Below are positions 1-7,072 of a DNA stretch of 12,248 nucleotides, piece by piece. The DNA lies in contig CAYLIK010000091.1 in NCBI GenBank assembly GCA_964383565.1, forward strand, positions 1 through 12,248, written 5' to 3'. The notes beneath the pieces were generated by a model. It was not told the DNA's origin, searched no databases, and saw only the letters and a list, made by a program, of their open reading frames with translations. A program made the position numbers and the translations under genes. The first letter of the stretch is position 1. Every line of letters starts with the position of its first letter. This DNA is from CANJQJ01 sp964383565 (GTDB taxonomy: Bacteria; Pseudomonadota; Alphaproteobacteria; Sphingomonadales; Sphingomonadaceae).

Positions 1-609
1 CAGCGGACCCGCTGGCTGATGCAGGCGCTCGACGCCATGCCGCCCGGCGAGGCAAGCACCTTCGCCGCGGCGCGCAGTCTGGTCGACTGGCACAACCGGC
101 ACCTCTTCTGCGCCCGATGCGGATCGCCGACCGAAATCATGCGGGCCGGATGGGCGCGCATATGCCCATCGTGCAAGGCCCAGCATTTTCCACGCACCGA
201 TCCTGTCGTCATCATGCTCGCAGAATATGAGGGTCGCGTCCTGCTGGGGCGTCAGGCTCAGTTCCCGCCCGGCATGTTTTCGGCGCTCGCCGGTTTCGTC
301 GAGGTCGGCGAATCGATCGAGGAGGCCGTGGCGCGCGAGCTTCAGGAAGAGGCTGGGGTTGTCGCGTCGAATGTGCGCTATGTGGCGAGCCAGCCATGGC
401 CGCTGCCGTCATCCCTGATGATCGCTTGCTTGGCCGAAGTGGAAAATGATGTGGTCACGCTTGATACCAAGGAGCTTGATACCGCGATCTGGTGCGATCG
501 TTCGGAGGTCGCCGCTGCGCTTGCCGGAGAGCCCGGCGCACGTTTCGCGACTCCCAATCACTTCGCCATCGCACATACGTTGTTACGCTGGTGGGTCGAT
601 CAGGGCTGA
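1..609 (+). CDS. nudC: NADH/NAD+ diphosphatase NudC, 5'-truncated by window edge
   Basis: The frame is open from base 1 and gives 202 residues up to TGA 607-609; the true start lies upstream. An internal ATG at 19 is not a credible start because homologous sequence continues before it. NudC hydrolyses NAD(H) to NMN(H) and AMP and, in E. coli, removes NAD caps from RNA 5' ends. Visible in order: a four-cysteine zinc ribbon (C37, C40, C55, C58, counting from the window edge), then a complete Nudix box from G98 to V120 (GFVEVGE...RELQEEAGV) that fits GX5EX7REUXEEXGU, then SQPWPLPSS at 130-138. That last motif is the NADH-pyrophosphatase signature, with Leu where Phe is usual. The zinc ribbon plus this signature separate NudC from generic Nudix hydrolases. 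It converges on pheA with a 22-bp gap, and no terminator hairpin is evident there. Confidence 0.93.
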   Translation, partial: QRTRWLMQALDAMPPGEASTFAAARSLVDWHNRHLFCARCGSPTEIMRAGWARICPSCKAQHFPRTDPVVIMLAEYEGRVLLGRQAQFPPGMFSALAGFVEVGESIEEAVARELQEEAGVVASNVRYVASQPWPLPSSLMIACLAEVENDVVTLDTKELDTAIWCDRSEVAAALAGEPGARFATPNHFAIAHTLLRWWVDQG

Positions 610-631
610 TAGTGCTCCCTATTCTCTTGGC

Positions 632-1531
632 CTATTCCCCCGGCAGCGTGCGCGGACGGGCTTGCGAATAGGTGCCGAGCAACCGCACCCACTTGGTGTG
701 GAACGTCAGCTCCTCCAACGCACGGGCGACGCGGGGATCATCCGGCCGCCCCTCAATGTCGGCGTAAAATTCCGTGGCGGCGAAGCTTGCCCCGCGCTGA
801 TAGCTTTCCAGCTTGGTCATGTTGACGCCGTTGGTCGCAAAGCCGCCCATCGCCTTGTAAAGCGCAGCCGGGATATTCTTCACCTCGAAGATGAAGGTGG
901 TCATCACAGGCCCCTCCGGAAAATCAGGTAGCGGATCGCGCGCCAGCATCACGAAACGGGTCGTGTTGTCCTCCGAATCGGCGATGCCTTCGGCCAGCAT
1001 ATCGAGACCGTAAAGCTCGCCTGCCAGCGCTGGGGCGATCGCCGCGACATCGTTTCGGCCCAGCTCTGCCACGGCTGCTGCCGCCGCCGCCGTGTCCGGA
1101 TAGGCGATCGGCTTAATGCCCTGAGCGCGCAGCCAGTGGCGGCATTGCCCCAACGCCTGCGTATGGCTCATCGCCTCGACGATCTTTCCGCCGCTCCGGC
1201 CCAACAGACAGTGCCGGATGTGCAGGAAATGCTCGCCAATGATCGACAGACCGGATTCGGGCAGGAGAAAATGCATGTCAGCGACGCGGCCATGCAGTGA
1301 ATTCTCGATCGGAATCATCGCCCGTTCGACGACGCCATCACGCACCGCGTCGATCGCATCCTCGAAGCTGAAACAGGGCATGGGAAGGCCATCGGCAAAG
1401 GCTTCATTCACCGCGATATGCGAATTGGCGCCCGGCGCACCCTGGAACGCCACGCCGCGCAAAGGCTCCGCAGTGGCGGCTTCGGTCATCTGCGCAACGA
1501 GCGCGCGAGCGGGAGCGGGATAGTTTTCCAT
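632..1531 (-). CDS. pheA: Prephenate dehydratase (monofunctional, with ACT domain)
   Basis: Converts prephenate to phenylpyruvate, the committed step to phenylalanine, in the cytoplasm. The 299-residue protein has a PDT domain at about residues 26-200, opening with GVAFQGAPGANSH and containing the hallmark TRF triplet (191-193) in DNTTRFVML. An ACT domain follows at about 211-288, with the LESYQ segment near 241-245 in the region that binds Phe for feedback inhibition. There is no N-terminal chorismate mutase domain, unlike the fused E. coli P-protein, so chorismate mutase must be encoded elsewhere. I chose ATG 1531. A longer frame from TTG 1570 adds 13 Arg/Pro-rich residues that do not look like family sequence. 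Neither start has a strong Shine-Dalgarno. The gene is divergent from the cytochrome gene, and the 131-bp gap contains a palindrome at 1565-1583. Confidence 0.93.
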   Translation of the reverse strand: MENYPAPARALVAQMTEAATAEPLRGVAFQGAPGANSHIAVNEAFADGLPMPCFSFEDAIDAVRDGVVERAMIPIENSLHGRVADMHFLLPESGLSIIGEHFLHIRHCLLGRSGGKIVEAMSHTQALGQCRHWLRAQGIKPIAYPDTAAAAAAVAELGRNDVAAIAPALAGELYGLDMLAEGIADSEDNTTRFVMLARDPLPDFPEGPVMTTFIFEVKNIPAALYKAMGGFATNGVNMTKLESYQRGASFAATEFYADIEGRPDDPRVARALEELTFHTKWVRLLGTYSQARPRTLPGE

Positions 1532-1564
1532 GGTCCGCGAGCGATTAGGGGGAGCGCGTACCAA

Positions 1565-1583
1565 TCGCAAGCGCGGCTTGCGA
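1565..1583. promoter_or_regulatory. Short palindrome between divergent pheA and cytochrome c genes
   Basis: An 8-bp perfect inverted repeat (TCGCAAGC / GCTTGCGA) with a 3-nt GCG centre. It lies 33 bp upstream of the pheA start and 79 bp upstream of the cytochrome start. The sequence shows the symmetry directly. A role as operator or as a hairpin in the pheA leader is inference. No T-tract follows on either strand, so it is not an intrinsic terminator. A poor promoter-like TTGCGA...TCTAAA pair (1578-1604, 15-nt spacer) overlaps it toward the cytochrome gene. Confidence 0.35.
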
Positions 1584-1662
1584 AGCCTGATTTCCGCATC
1601 TAAAGGGAGCGCGATTTCGGCGCTGCACCACGCGCCAAACCTGTAGGGAATCGGGACGGGGC

Positions 1663-2313
1663 ATGGACGATCGCTTTAACACGATAGCTGGATGGGTGCT
1701 GGCAGGCGGCATTGTCGCCCTGGGCCTTTCGATCGTAACGGGCGAATATTTCAAGGGTCACCGGCCCGAGAAGATGGGCTATGTCGTCGAAGGTGTCGAG
1801 GCGGAAGCCGGCGAAGGCGCTGCTGCGGCCGAGAAGCCGATCGCCTTCTATCTGGCGAGCGCTGATCCGGCCAAGGGTGAGCAGGTCTTCAAGAAATGCG
1901 CCGCCTGCCACAACGCCGACAAGGGCGGCCCGAACGCACTTGGCCCCAATCTCTGGGGCGTGATGGGCGAAGGCGTCGGCAAGGGCGCGCATGGTTTCGC
2001 CTTCTCCGATGCGCTGGCCAGCAAGGGCGGCGTCTGGGAATGGCAGAATATGAGCGACTGGCTCCACAATCCGAAGAAGTTCGCGCCGGGCACCAAGATG
2101 ACATTCGCGGGCCTTTCAAAGCCCGAGGATCGGGCGAACCTAATCGCCTTCCTGAATCAGCGTAGCGATGCGCCGAAGCCGATGCCGGCGGCGCCGGCCG
2201 AGGACGCTGCGGCGGCTCCGGCCGCTGGCGCCGAGAATGCGGCCGCGCCCGCCGATACCGCAGCAGGGCCGGCAGACAACGCCGCCGCCGCTGCCGAGCC
2301 TGCCAAAAGCTGA
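1663..2313 (+). CDS. Membrane-anchored class I c-type cytochrome (CycM/c-552-like)
   Basis: A 216-residue protein that probably carries electrons in the periplasm between the bc1 complex and a terminal oxidase, by analogy with rhizobial CycM. Residues about 9-27 form one hydrophobic segment acting as an uncleaved N-terminal anchor. A short acidic linker follows, then the haem domain at about 65-166 with the CAACH haem-attachment motif (C79, C82, H83) and a PGTKM motif giving M146 as the likely sixth ligand. The last 46-50 residues are a low-complexity Ala/Pro tail (composition almost entirely A, P, E, D, G, N), which is longer than in typical family members. ATG 1663 is preceded by GGGACGGGG, a usable ribosome binding site. 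It is divergent from pheA and converges on the LOG gene with a 16-bp gap. The exact subfamily name is uncertain. Confidence 0.88.
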   Translation: MDDRFNTIAGWVLAGGIVALGLSIVTGEYFKGHRPEKMGYVVEGVEAEAGEGAAAAEKPIAFYLASADPAKGEQVFKKCAACHNADKGGPNALGPNLWGVMGEGVGKGAHGFAFSDALASKGGVWEWQNMSDWLHNPKKFAPGTKMTFAGLSKPEDRANLIAFLNQRSDAPKPMPAAPAEDAAAAPAAGAENAAAPADTAAGPADNAAAAAEPAKS

Positions 2314-2329
2314 TCGAACCAAAATTCTA

Positions 2330-3193
2330 TCAGCGCGACGCCGCGTAGAATTCCTGCACGATCGCCCAGGCCTCTTCGGCCGTTTCGACGAAGTGAATGA
2401 GGTCGAGGTCGTTGGGCGAGATCACGCCTTCCTCGACCAGCGCGCTGAAATTGACGACGCGGTTCCAGAACTCCTTTCCGAACAGCAGCACCGGCATCAC
2501 CGTGATCTTGCCGGTCTGCATCAAGGTCAGCAGTTCGAAGGTTTCGTCAAACGTCCCGAACCCGCCGGGAAACACCGCCACAGCCCGCGCGCGCAACAGA
2601 AAGTGCATCTTGCGCAGCGCGAAATAGTGGAACTGGAATGACAGGTCGGGGGTGACATAGTCGTTCGGCGCCTGCTCATGGGGCAGCACGATGTTTAGCC
2701 CGATCGTATCAGCCCCGAGATCATGCGCCCCGCGATTGGCGGCTTCCATGATCGACGGGCCGCCGCCCGAGCACACTACGAACTGCTTCTTGCCATCGGA
2801 ACTTTTCGGAGTCGCGCTGGCCAGCCGGGCGAGCTTGCGCGCCTCGTCATAATATTTCGAGTTGGCCTTCAGCCGGCTCGCAATGGCGTGTTGCGTATCC
2901 GTCTTGGCGGCATCGACCAGCGCGTCCGCCTTCGACGGCTCCGGAATGCGCGCCGAACCGTAAAAGACGAAAGTCGAAGCGATGCCGGCCTCGTCGAGCA
3001 GCAGTTCGGGCTTCAGTAGCTCGAGCTGGAAGCGCACAGGGCGGAGATCCTCACGCAGCAGAAAATCGGTGTCCTGAAACGCCAGCTTGTAAGCGCGGCT
3101 GTCCGTCTGGGGACTGGATGCAACCCGCTTGGCGGAAGCGGCATCTTCCTTGGCGCGCTGGAAAATCCTGCTCGGTACTTTTTGTTCTGTCAT
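2330..3193 (-). CDS. LOG-family protein (TIGR00730-type nucleotide 5'-monophosphate phosphoribohydrolase)
   Basis: LOG-family enzymes cleave the N-glycosidic bond of nucleoside 5'-monophosphates, releasing base and ribose 5-phosphate. Some act on cytokinin riboside monophosphates and others on AMP, and the substrate cannot be told from sequence here. The 287-residue protein has a Rossmann-type fold, a GGGPSIMEAANRGA segment (143-156) and the defining PGGFGTFDETFE motif (209-220). It belongs to the longer form, with an N-terminal extension of about 70 residues before the FVFYGSARIP strand. I chose ATG 3193. A TTG 54 bases upstream would add residues that look like untranslated sequence. The stop lies 16 bp from the convergent cytochrome gene. 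The extensin-family gene ends 44 bp upstream on the same strand, so the two may be co-transcribed. Confidence 0.9.
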   Translation of the reverse strand: MTEQKVPSRIFQRAKEDAASAKRVASSPQTDSRAYKLAFQDTDFLLREDLRPVRFQLELLKPELLLDEAGIASTFVFYGSARIPEPSKADALVDAAKTDTQHAIASRLKANSKYYDEARKLARLASATPKSSDGKKQFVVCSGGGPSIMEAANRGAHDLGADTIGLNIVLPHEQAPNDYVTPDLSFQFHYFALRKMHFLLRARAVAVFPGGFGTFDETFELLTLMQTGKITVMPVLLFGKEFWNRVVNFSALVEEGVISPNDLDLIHFVETAEEAWAIVQEFYAASR

Positions 3194-3237
3194 GGCCGCG
3201 AGCCTATGCCGATCATGGTTAAGCTTTTGCAAGCCGC

Positions 3238-3873
3238 CTAGCGACAATAAGGCCCCGGCCCCATGTCGAAATGGAAATGATCATGGTGGAGCGCATTCGC
3301 GTTCGGCCCGATCACGATCCGAAACCGGCGGCAGGCGGATTGATGCAATGCGCGCAGAAAATTGCGGGCGTTCGGATCGGGACCATTCCAGTCCTGCTTG
3401 ACCGTAATGCGCCGACCGCTGGCGAGAACGAATGCCGAGATATCGACTGCATTGGCGCTGGCATGTTCGGACAGCTTGTTGCCCGCCATGCCGTTGACGG
3501 GACGGCAGGCATAGCTCCCGAAGCTTTCGATCTTGACGACCGGACTGTCGAGCCAGGCGCTCGCTGATTGCTGGACTGCGGTTTGCACCCATTGCGTGAA
3601 CGGCACCGCCAGCCCGCATCGCACCGCACCAAGATTGGAGACGGGAATCCCCACTGCGATCAGCTTCACAGACGAAACGGCGGAACAACCGGGAGAGAAC
3701 ACGCGATCAGGCAACAGCTCGAATTGCGCGCCGGCTGCGCGAAGATCAGCGAGACACATACGCAGATTTGCTTCGGGCGGGCGGCTGGGCGCCGGGCGGC
3801 GGCCAGTGTCACGTTGTGAAGGCCCGACGCAGGCCGCAGCCGCGAGCAACAGCAATAATCCCCGCTTGCGCAT
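3238..3873 (-). CDS. Extensin-family protein (extensin-like C-terminal domain), predicted lipoprotein
   Basis: A 211-residue exported protein of unknown function. The N-terminus MRKRG is followed by a poly-Leu/Ala core ending AAAAC, with C15 the probable lipidated cysteine; the lipobox is imperfect because the -3 position is Ala rather than Leu. A short Pro/Arg-rich linker leads into the extensin-like C-terminal domain (about 36-211). Six further cysteines (40, 63, 86, 123, 181, 210) could form disulfides in the periplasm. SEHASANAVDIS places H137 and D144 in an H-x6-D pattern, and HHDHFHFD (196-203) supplies H-x-H. Together these resemble the zinc ligands of LAS peptidases, which include D-Ala-D-Ala carboxypeptidases. 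I chose ATG 3873 over TTG 3909 because it puts the positive charges directly before the hydrophobic core. It is divergent from serC, 202 bp apart, and upstream of the LOG gene. Confidence 0.85.
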   Translation of the reverse strand: MRKRGLLLLLAAAACVGPSQRDTGRRPAPSRPPEANLRMCLADLRAAGAQFELLPDRVFSPGCSAVSSVKLIAVGIPVSNLGAVRCGLAVPFTQWVQTAVQQSASAWLDSPVVKIESFGSYACRPVNGMAGNKLSEHASANAVDISAFVLASGRRITVKQDWNGPDPNARNFLRALHQSACRRFRIVIGPNANALHHDHFHFDMGPGPYCR

Positions 3874-4018
3874 CACCACACAGATTGCGGAGCGGGCATT
3901 CGAAATCAACCGCCTTGCGACGGGAAGAACGCTGACAATCCTTTGAACAAAAAGCCCAACCGCATTTCACGCTATGGTTAACGGGCATTAGTTGACTTCG
4001 CCACGCGCATCTCTAGAA

Positions 4019-4075
4019 GCGCCGGCGGGCCACGCCGTCCCAACGCGGCGCGTGCTCTCTGTGAGGAGAGACTAC
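4019..4075 (+). promoter_or_regulatory. Two-hairpin leader of serC; candidate serC RNA motif
   Basis: Two tandem stems precede the serC start. The first pairs 4019-4024 (GCGCCG) with 4046-4051 (CGGCGC) around a GC-rich interior that can fold further. The second pairs CTCTC 4055-4059 with GAGAG 4066-4070 and encloses part of the Shine-Dalgarno GGAG (4065-4068). A published alphaproteobacterial 'serC RNA motif' is described, as I recall, as two hairpins upstream of serC with the second overlapping the ribosome binding site. The match in position and layout is good, but I cannot run the covariance model. The inferred role is translational control of the serC operon, with unknown ligand. Confidence 0.5.
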
Positions 4076-5230
4076 ATGACTGATTTCCCCAAGCCGGCGG
4101 CGAAGCCGGCCCGTCCCCATTTTTCATCCGGACCCTGCGCCAAGCCTCCCGGCTGGTCGGCCGAAAAGCTCGCGACTGGTTCGCTGGGCCGCTCGCACCG
4201 TTCCAAGCTCGGCAAGAGCCGCATCGTCTATGCGATGGAACTGAGCCGCGAAATCCTCGGCCTGCCGTCGACACATCACATAGCCATCGTCCCCGGTTCG
4301 GATACCGGCGCGGTCGAGATGGCGCTGTGGAGCATGCTCGGTCAACGCCCCGCGACGATGGTTGCCTGGGAAAGCTTCGGTGAGGGTTGGGTCACCGATG
4401 TCGTCAAACAGCTGAAGCTGGACGCCAAGGTCGTGAAGGCGCCCTACGGGCAGCTTCCCGATCTCTCCCAGATCGATCAGTCGACTGACGTCGTCTTCAC
4501 CTGGAACGGCACGACTTCAGGCGTGCGCGTACCGAATGGCGACTGGATCCGCGACGACCGTGAAGGGCTGATGATCGCCGATGCGACCTCGGCCTGCTTC
4601 GCTCAGGACATTCCTTGGGACAAGCTCGATGTCGTCACCTACAGCTGGCAGAAGGCTCTGGGTGGCGAAGGCGCGCATGGCGTGCTGATCCTCGGCCCAC
4701 GCGCCGTCGAACGGCTCGAAAGTTACACCCCGGCCTGGCCGCTCCCGAAGATCTTCCGCATGACCAAGGGCGGCAAGTTCAACGAGAGCATCTTCAAGGG
4801 TGACACGATCAACACGCCGTCGCTGCTGGCGATCGAGGATTATATCTTCGCGCTGGAATGGGCGAAGTCGCTTGGCGGCCTGCGCGCTCTGATCAAGCGG
4901 GCCGACGACAATCTCGCCGCGCTTGATGCGTGGGTGCAGAAAGCCGATTGGATCGATCATCTCGCGACCGATCCGGTGAGCCGGTCGAACACCTCGGTGT
5001 GCCTGAAGTTCGCGCCTGACGCAGTGCAGGGCCTCGACGAGGAAGCCCAGCTTGCGCTGGTCAAGAAGATGGCCTCCCTGCTCGAAGCCGAGAATGCGGC
5101 TTATGACGTAGCCGGCTATCGCGATGCGCCTCCGGGCCTTCGCATCTGGTGCGGCGCGACCGTCGAGACAGCTGATGTCGAAGCGCTCGGCCCCTGGCTT
5201 GACTGGGCCTGGTCGCAAGCGCGCGGCTGA
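4076..5230 (+). CDS. serC: Phosphoserine aminotransferase SerC (alphaproteobacterial type)
   Basis: Catalyses glutamate-dependent transamination of 3-phosphohydroxypyruvate to 3-phosphoserine, step two of serine synthesis. It also often serves in pyridoxal phosphate synthesis. The 384-residue protein is a class V aminotransferase. Visible features are RPHFSSGPCAKPPG at the N-terminus (13-26), the cofactor-phosphate loop GSDTGAVEMAL (74-84), IADATSACFAQDI, and the PLP-binding lysine K193 in SWQKALGGEGAHG. This matches the longer alphaproteobacterial SerC rather than the E. coli form. ATG 4076 is chosen because GAGGAG lies 7 nt upstream. An in-frame TTG at 3992 has no such site and would translate through the leader hairpins. 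serA follows 116 bp downstream on the same strand, with a REP-like element between. Confidence 0.95.
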   Translation: MTDFPKPAAKPARPHFSSGPCAKPPGWSAEKLATGSLGRSHRSKLGKSRIVYAMELSREILGLPSTHHIAIVPGSDTGAVEMALWSMLGQRPATMVAWESFGEGWVTDVVKQLKLDAKVVKAPYGQLPDLSQIDQSTDVVFTWNGTTSGVRVPNGDWIRDDREGLMIADATSACFAQDIPWDKLDVVTYSWQKALGGEGAHGVLILGPRAVERLESYTPAWPLPKIFRMTKGGKFNESIFKGDTINTPSLLAIEDYIFALEWAKSLGGLRALIKRADDNLAALDAWVQKADWIDHLATDPVSRSNTSVCLKFAPDAVQGLDEEAQLALVKKMASLLEAENAAYDVAGYRDAPPGLRIWCGATVETADVEALGPWLDWAWSQARG

Positions 5231-5239
5231 AATTTGCTC

Positions 5240-5324
5240 CGTCGCACCAGTGCAGGCTGGGGCCCATCTCTCTACCCACGAAAACTGACCATAGACATGG
5301 ACCCCAGCCTTCGCTGGGGTGACG
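5240..5324. repeat. REP-like nested inverted repeat between serC and serA
   Basis: Two 32-nt arms, 5240-5271 and 5293-5324, are inverted copies matching at 26 of 32 positions and separated by 21 nt. Each arm is itself palindromic. The right arm contains ACCCCAGC / GCTGGGGT (5301-5308 and 5313-5320), an 8-bp stem on a CTTC loop. The left arm has a weaker CCAG/CTGG stem. No T-tract follows, so it is not an intrinsic terminator. I recall closely similar CCCCAGC-TTC-GCTGGGG units scattered through sphingomonad genomes, which fits a REP or small non-autonomous element. Sitting inside the serC-serA transcript, it could stabilise the 3' end of serC mRNA or lower expression of serA. Confidence 0.8.
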
Positions 5325-5346
5325 TGGAAACCAGAAAGGCAATCGA

Positions 5347-6924
5347 ATGCCCAAAGTCCTCATTTCCGACAAGATGGACCCCCGCGCCGCGCAAATCTTC
5401 CGCGAGCGTGGCGTCGAGGTCGACGAAATCACCGGCAAAACCAAGGACGAGCTGATCGCCATGATCGATCAGTATGACGGCCTCGCCATCCGCTCCTCCA
5501 CAAAAGTCACCAAGGAAGTGATCGCCGCCGCCAACAACCTCAAGGTGATTGGCCGCGCCGGCATCGGTGTCGACAATGTCGACATCCCAAGCGCTTCCGC
5601 CGCGGGTATCGTCGTCATGAATACCCCGTTCGGCAACTCTATCACCACCGCCGAGCATGCGATCGCGCTGATGTTCGCTCTCGCCCGCGACCTGCCGGAA
5701 GCCGACAAGTCGACCCAGGCCGGCAAGTGGGAGAAGAACCGCTTCATGGGCGTCGAGCTCACGTCGAAGACGCTCGGTCTGATCGGTGCGGGCAATATCG
5801 GCTCGATCGTCGCTGATCGCGCGCTGGGCCTGCGGATGAAGGTTGTCGCCTATGACCCCTTCCTGACGCCGGAGCGCGCTGTCGAGATGGGCGTGGAGAA
5901 AGTGACGCTGGATGAACTATTGGCCCGTGCCGATTTTATCACGCTCCATACGCCGCTGACCGAGAGCACCAAGAATATCCTGAGCCGCGAAAATATCGCC
6001 AAGACCAAGAAGGGCGTGCGCATCATTAACTGCGCGCGTGGCGGATTGATCGATGAGGCGGCGCTCAAGGACGCACTCGATTCGGGTCAGGTCGCGGGCG
6101 CCGCGCTCGACGTGTTCGTGACCGAGCCGGCGACCGATTCGCCGCTGTTCGGCACACCGAACTTCATCTCTACTCCCCACCTCGGCGCGTCGACGACCGA
6201 AGCACAGGTCAACGTCGCTATCCAGGTCGCCGAGCAGATGGCGGACTATCTGGTCACCGGCGGCGTCACCAATGCGCTGAACGTGCCAAGCCTCTCCGCC
6301 GAGGAAGCACCGAAGCTGAAGCCCTATATGAACCTCGCGGAAAAGCTGGGTTCTCTCGTCGGCCAGCTTGCCCATGGCGCGCTCAGCTCCATCTCTGTCG
6401 AGGTCGAGGGGGCCGCCGCCGAGCTGAACCTGAAGCCAATCACCAGCGCTGTGCTGGCGGGACTGATGCGAGTCTATTCGGACACCGTGAACATGGTCAA
6501 TGCGCCGTTCCTCGCCAAGGAGCGCGGGTTGGACGTTCGCGAGATTCGGCATGATCGCGAGGGTGACTATCACACCCTTATCCGAGTCTCCGTGCAGACC
6601 AAGGATGGCGAACGCTCCGTCGCCGGCACTTTGTTCGCAAATGCGGAACCGCGCCTCGTCGAGCTGTTTGGCATCAAGGTCGAAGCCGATCTCGCCGGGG
6701 ATATGCTTTACATCGTCAACGAGGATGCGCCCGGCTTCATTGGCCGGCTCGGCTCGGCTTTGGGTGAGGCCAATGTAAATATCGGGACTTTTCATCTCGG
6801 TAGGCGTCGCCTTGGCGGCGAGGCGGTGCTGTTGCTGTCCCTCGATTCGCGTGCTGAAGAGGCGTTGCTCGCCAAGGTGAAAGCGCTTCCGGGGGTCAAG
6901 CGCGCCGTCTCGCTACGCTTCTGA
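5347..6924 (+). CDS. serA: D-3-phosphoglycerate dehydrogenase SerA, long form
   Basis: Oxidises 3-phosphoglycerate to 3-phosphohydroxypyruvate with NAD+, the first step of serine synthesis; its product is the SerC substrate. The 525-residue protein has a D-2-hydroxyacid dehydrogenase core (about 1-315), the Rossmann GAGNIG motif (147-152), and the catalytic set R231 (NCARGG), E260 (FVTEP) and H278 (PHLGAS). An intervening domain of the type called ASB covers about 320-450. The C-terminal ACT domain starts near 452 (MLYIVNEDAPGFIGRLG), and in the family it confers serine feedback control. Length is normal for type I enzymes. ATG 5347 follows AGAAAGG about 8 nt upstream. It is very probably transcribed with serC and ends at the terminator at 7035-7063. 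Confidence 0.96.
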   Translation: MPKVLISDKMDPRAAQIFRERGVEVDEITGKTKDELIAMIDQYDGLAIRSSTKVTKEVIAAANNLKVIGRAGIGVDNVDIPSASAAGIVVMNTPFGNSITTAEHAIALMFALARDLPEADKSTQAGKWEKNRFMGVELTSKTLGLIGAGNIGSIVADRALGLRMKVVAYDPFLTPERAVEMGVEKVTLDELLARADFITLHTPLTESTKNILSRENIAKTKKGVRIINCARGGLIDEAALKDALDSGQVAGAALDVFVTEPATDSPLFGTPNFISTPHLGASTTEAQVNVAIQVAEQMADYLVTGGVTNALNVPSLSAEEAPKLKPYMNLAEKLGSLVGQLAHGALSSISVEVEGAAAELNLKPITSAVLAGLMRVYSDTVNMVNAPFLAKERGLDVREIRHDREGDYHTLIRVSVQTKDGERSVAGTLFANAEPRLVELFGIKVEADLAGDMLYIVNEDAPGFIGRLGSALGEANVNIGTFHLGRRRLGGEAVLLLSLDSRAEEALLAKVKALPGVKRAVSLRF

Positions 6925-7034
6925 AACGACCGATGCGCTAATTGCAATCACAGATAAGTTTTTTGCAGTTGCACAGTCTATTGGTGCGACGCACAACAAA
7001 ATTGCCTTTCAGGCATCCTCTCCTAAAACTTTTC

Positions 7035-7063
7035 AGGCCGGCCCTTGGGTCGGCCTATTTTTT
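7035..7063 (+). terminator. Intrinsic terminator after serA
   Basis: A 9-bp stem, AGGCCGGCC 7035-7043 with GGTCGGCCT 7048-7056 (one G-U pair), closes a CTTG loop. It is followed by ATTTTTT. It lies 110 nt past the serA stop on the plus strand and is the clearest terminator in the window. It ends the serC-serA transcript. Confidence 0.9.
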
Positions 7064-7072
7064 ATGCACTCT

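Noticed and set aside
446..931. 161-codon plus-strand frame spanning the nudC and pheA ends
   Set aside because: It overlaps two well-supported genes in other frames and shows no domain.
3992..4019. TTGACT-N16-TAGAAG as the serC promoter
   Set aside because: The fit is moderate, but its start point would fall inside the first leader hairpin, so I did not annotate it.
3992..4075. 28-residue upstream extension of SerC
   Set aside because: It starts at TTG without a ribosome binding site and would translate through the leader hairpins, whereas ATG 4076 has GAGGAG upstream.
4517..5218. 233-codon open frame on the minus strand inside serC
   Set aside because: It lies wholly antisense to serC, its sequence mirrors serC codon bias, and no protein motif is visible.
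5917..6795. 292-codon open frame on the minus strand inside serA
   Set aside because: It is antisense to a certain serA gene, has no recognisable domain or ribosome binding site, and long antisense frames are expected in GC-rich DNA.
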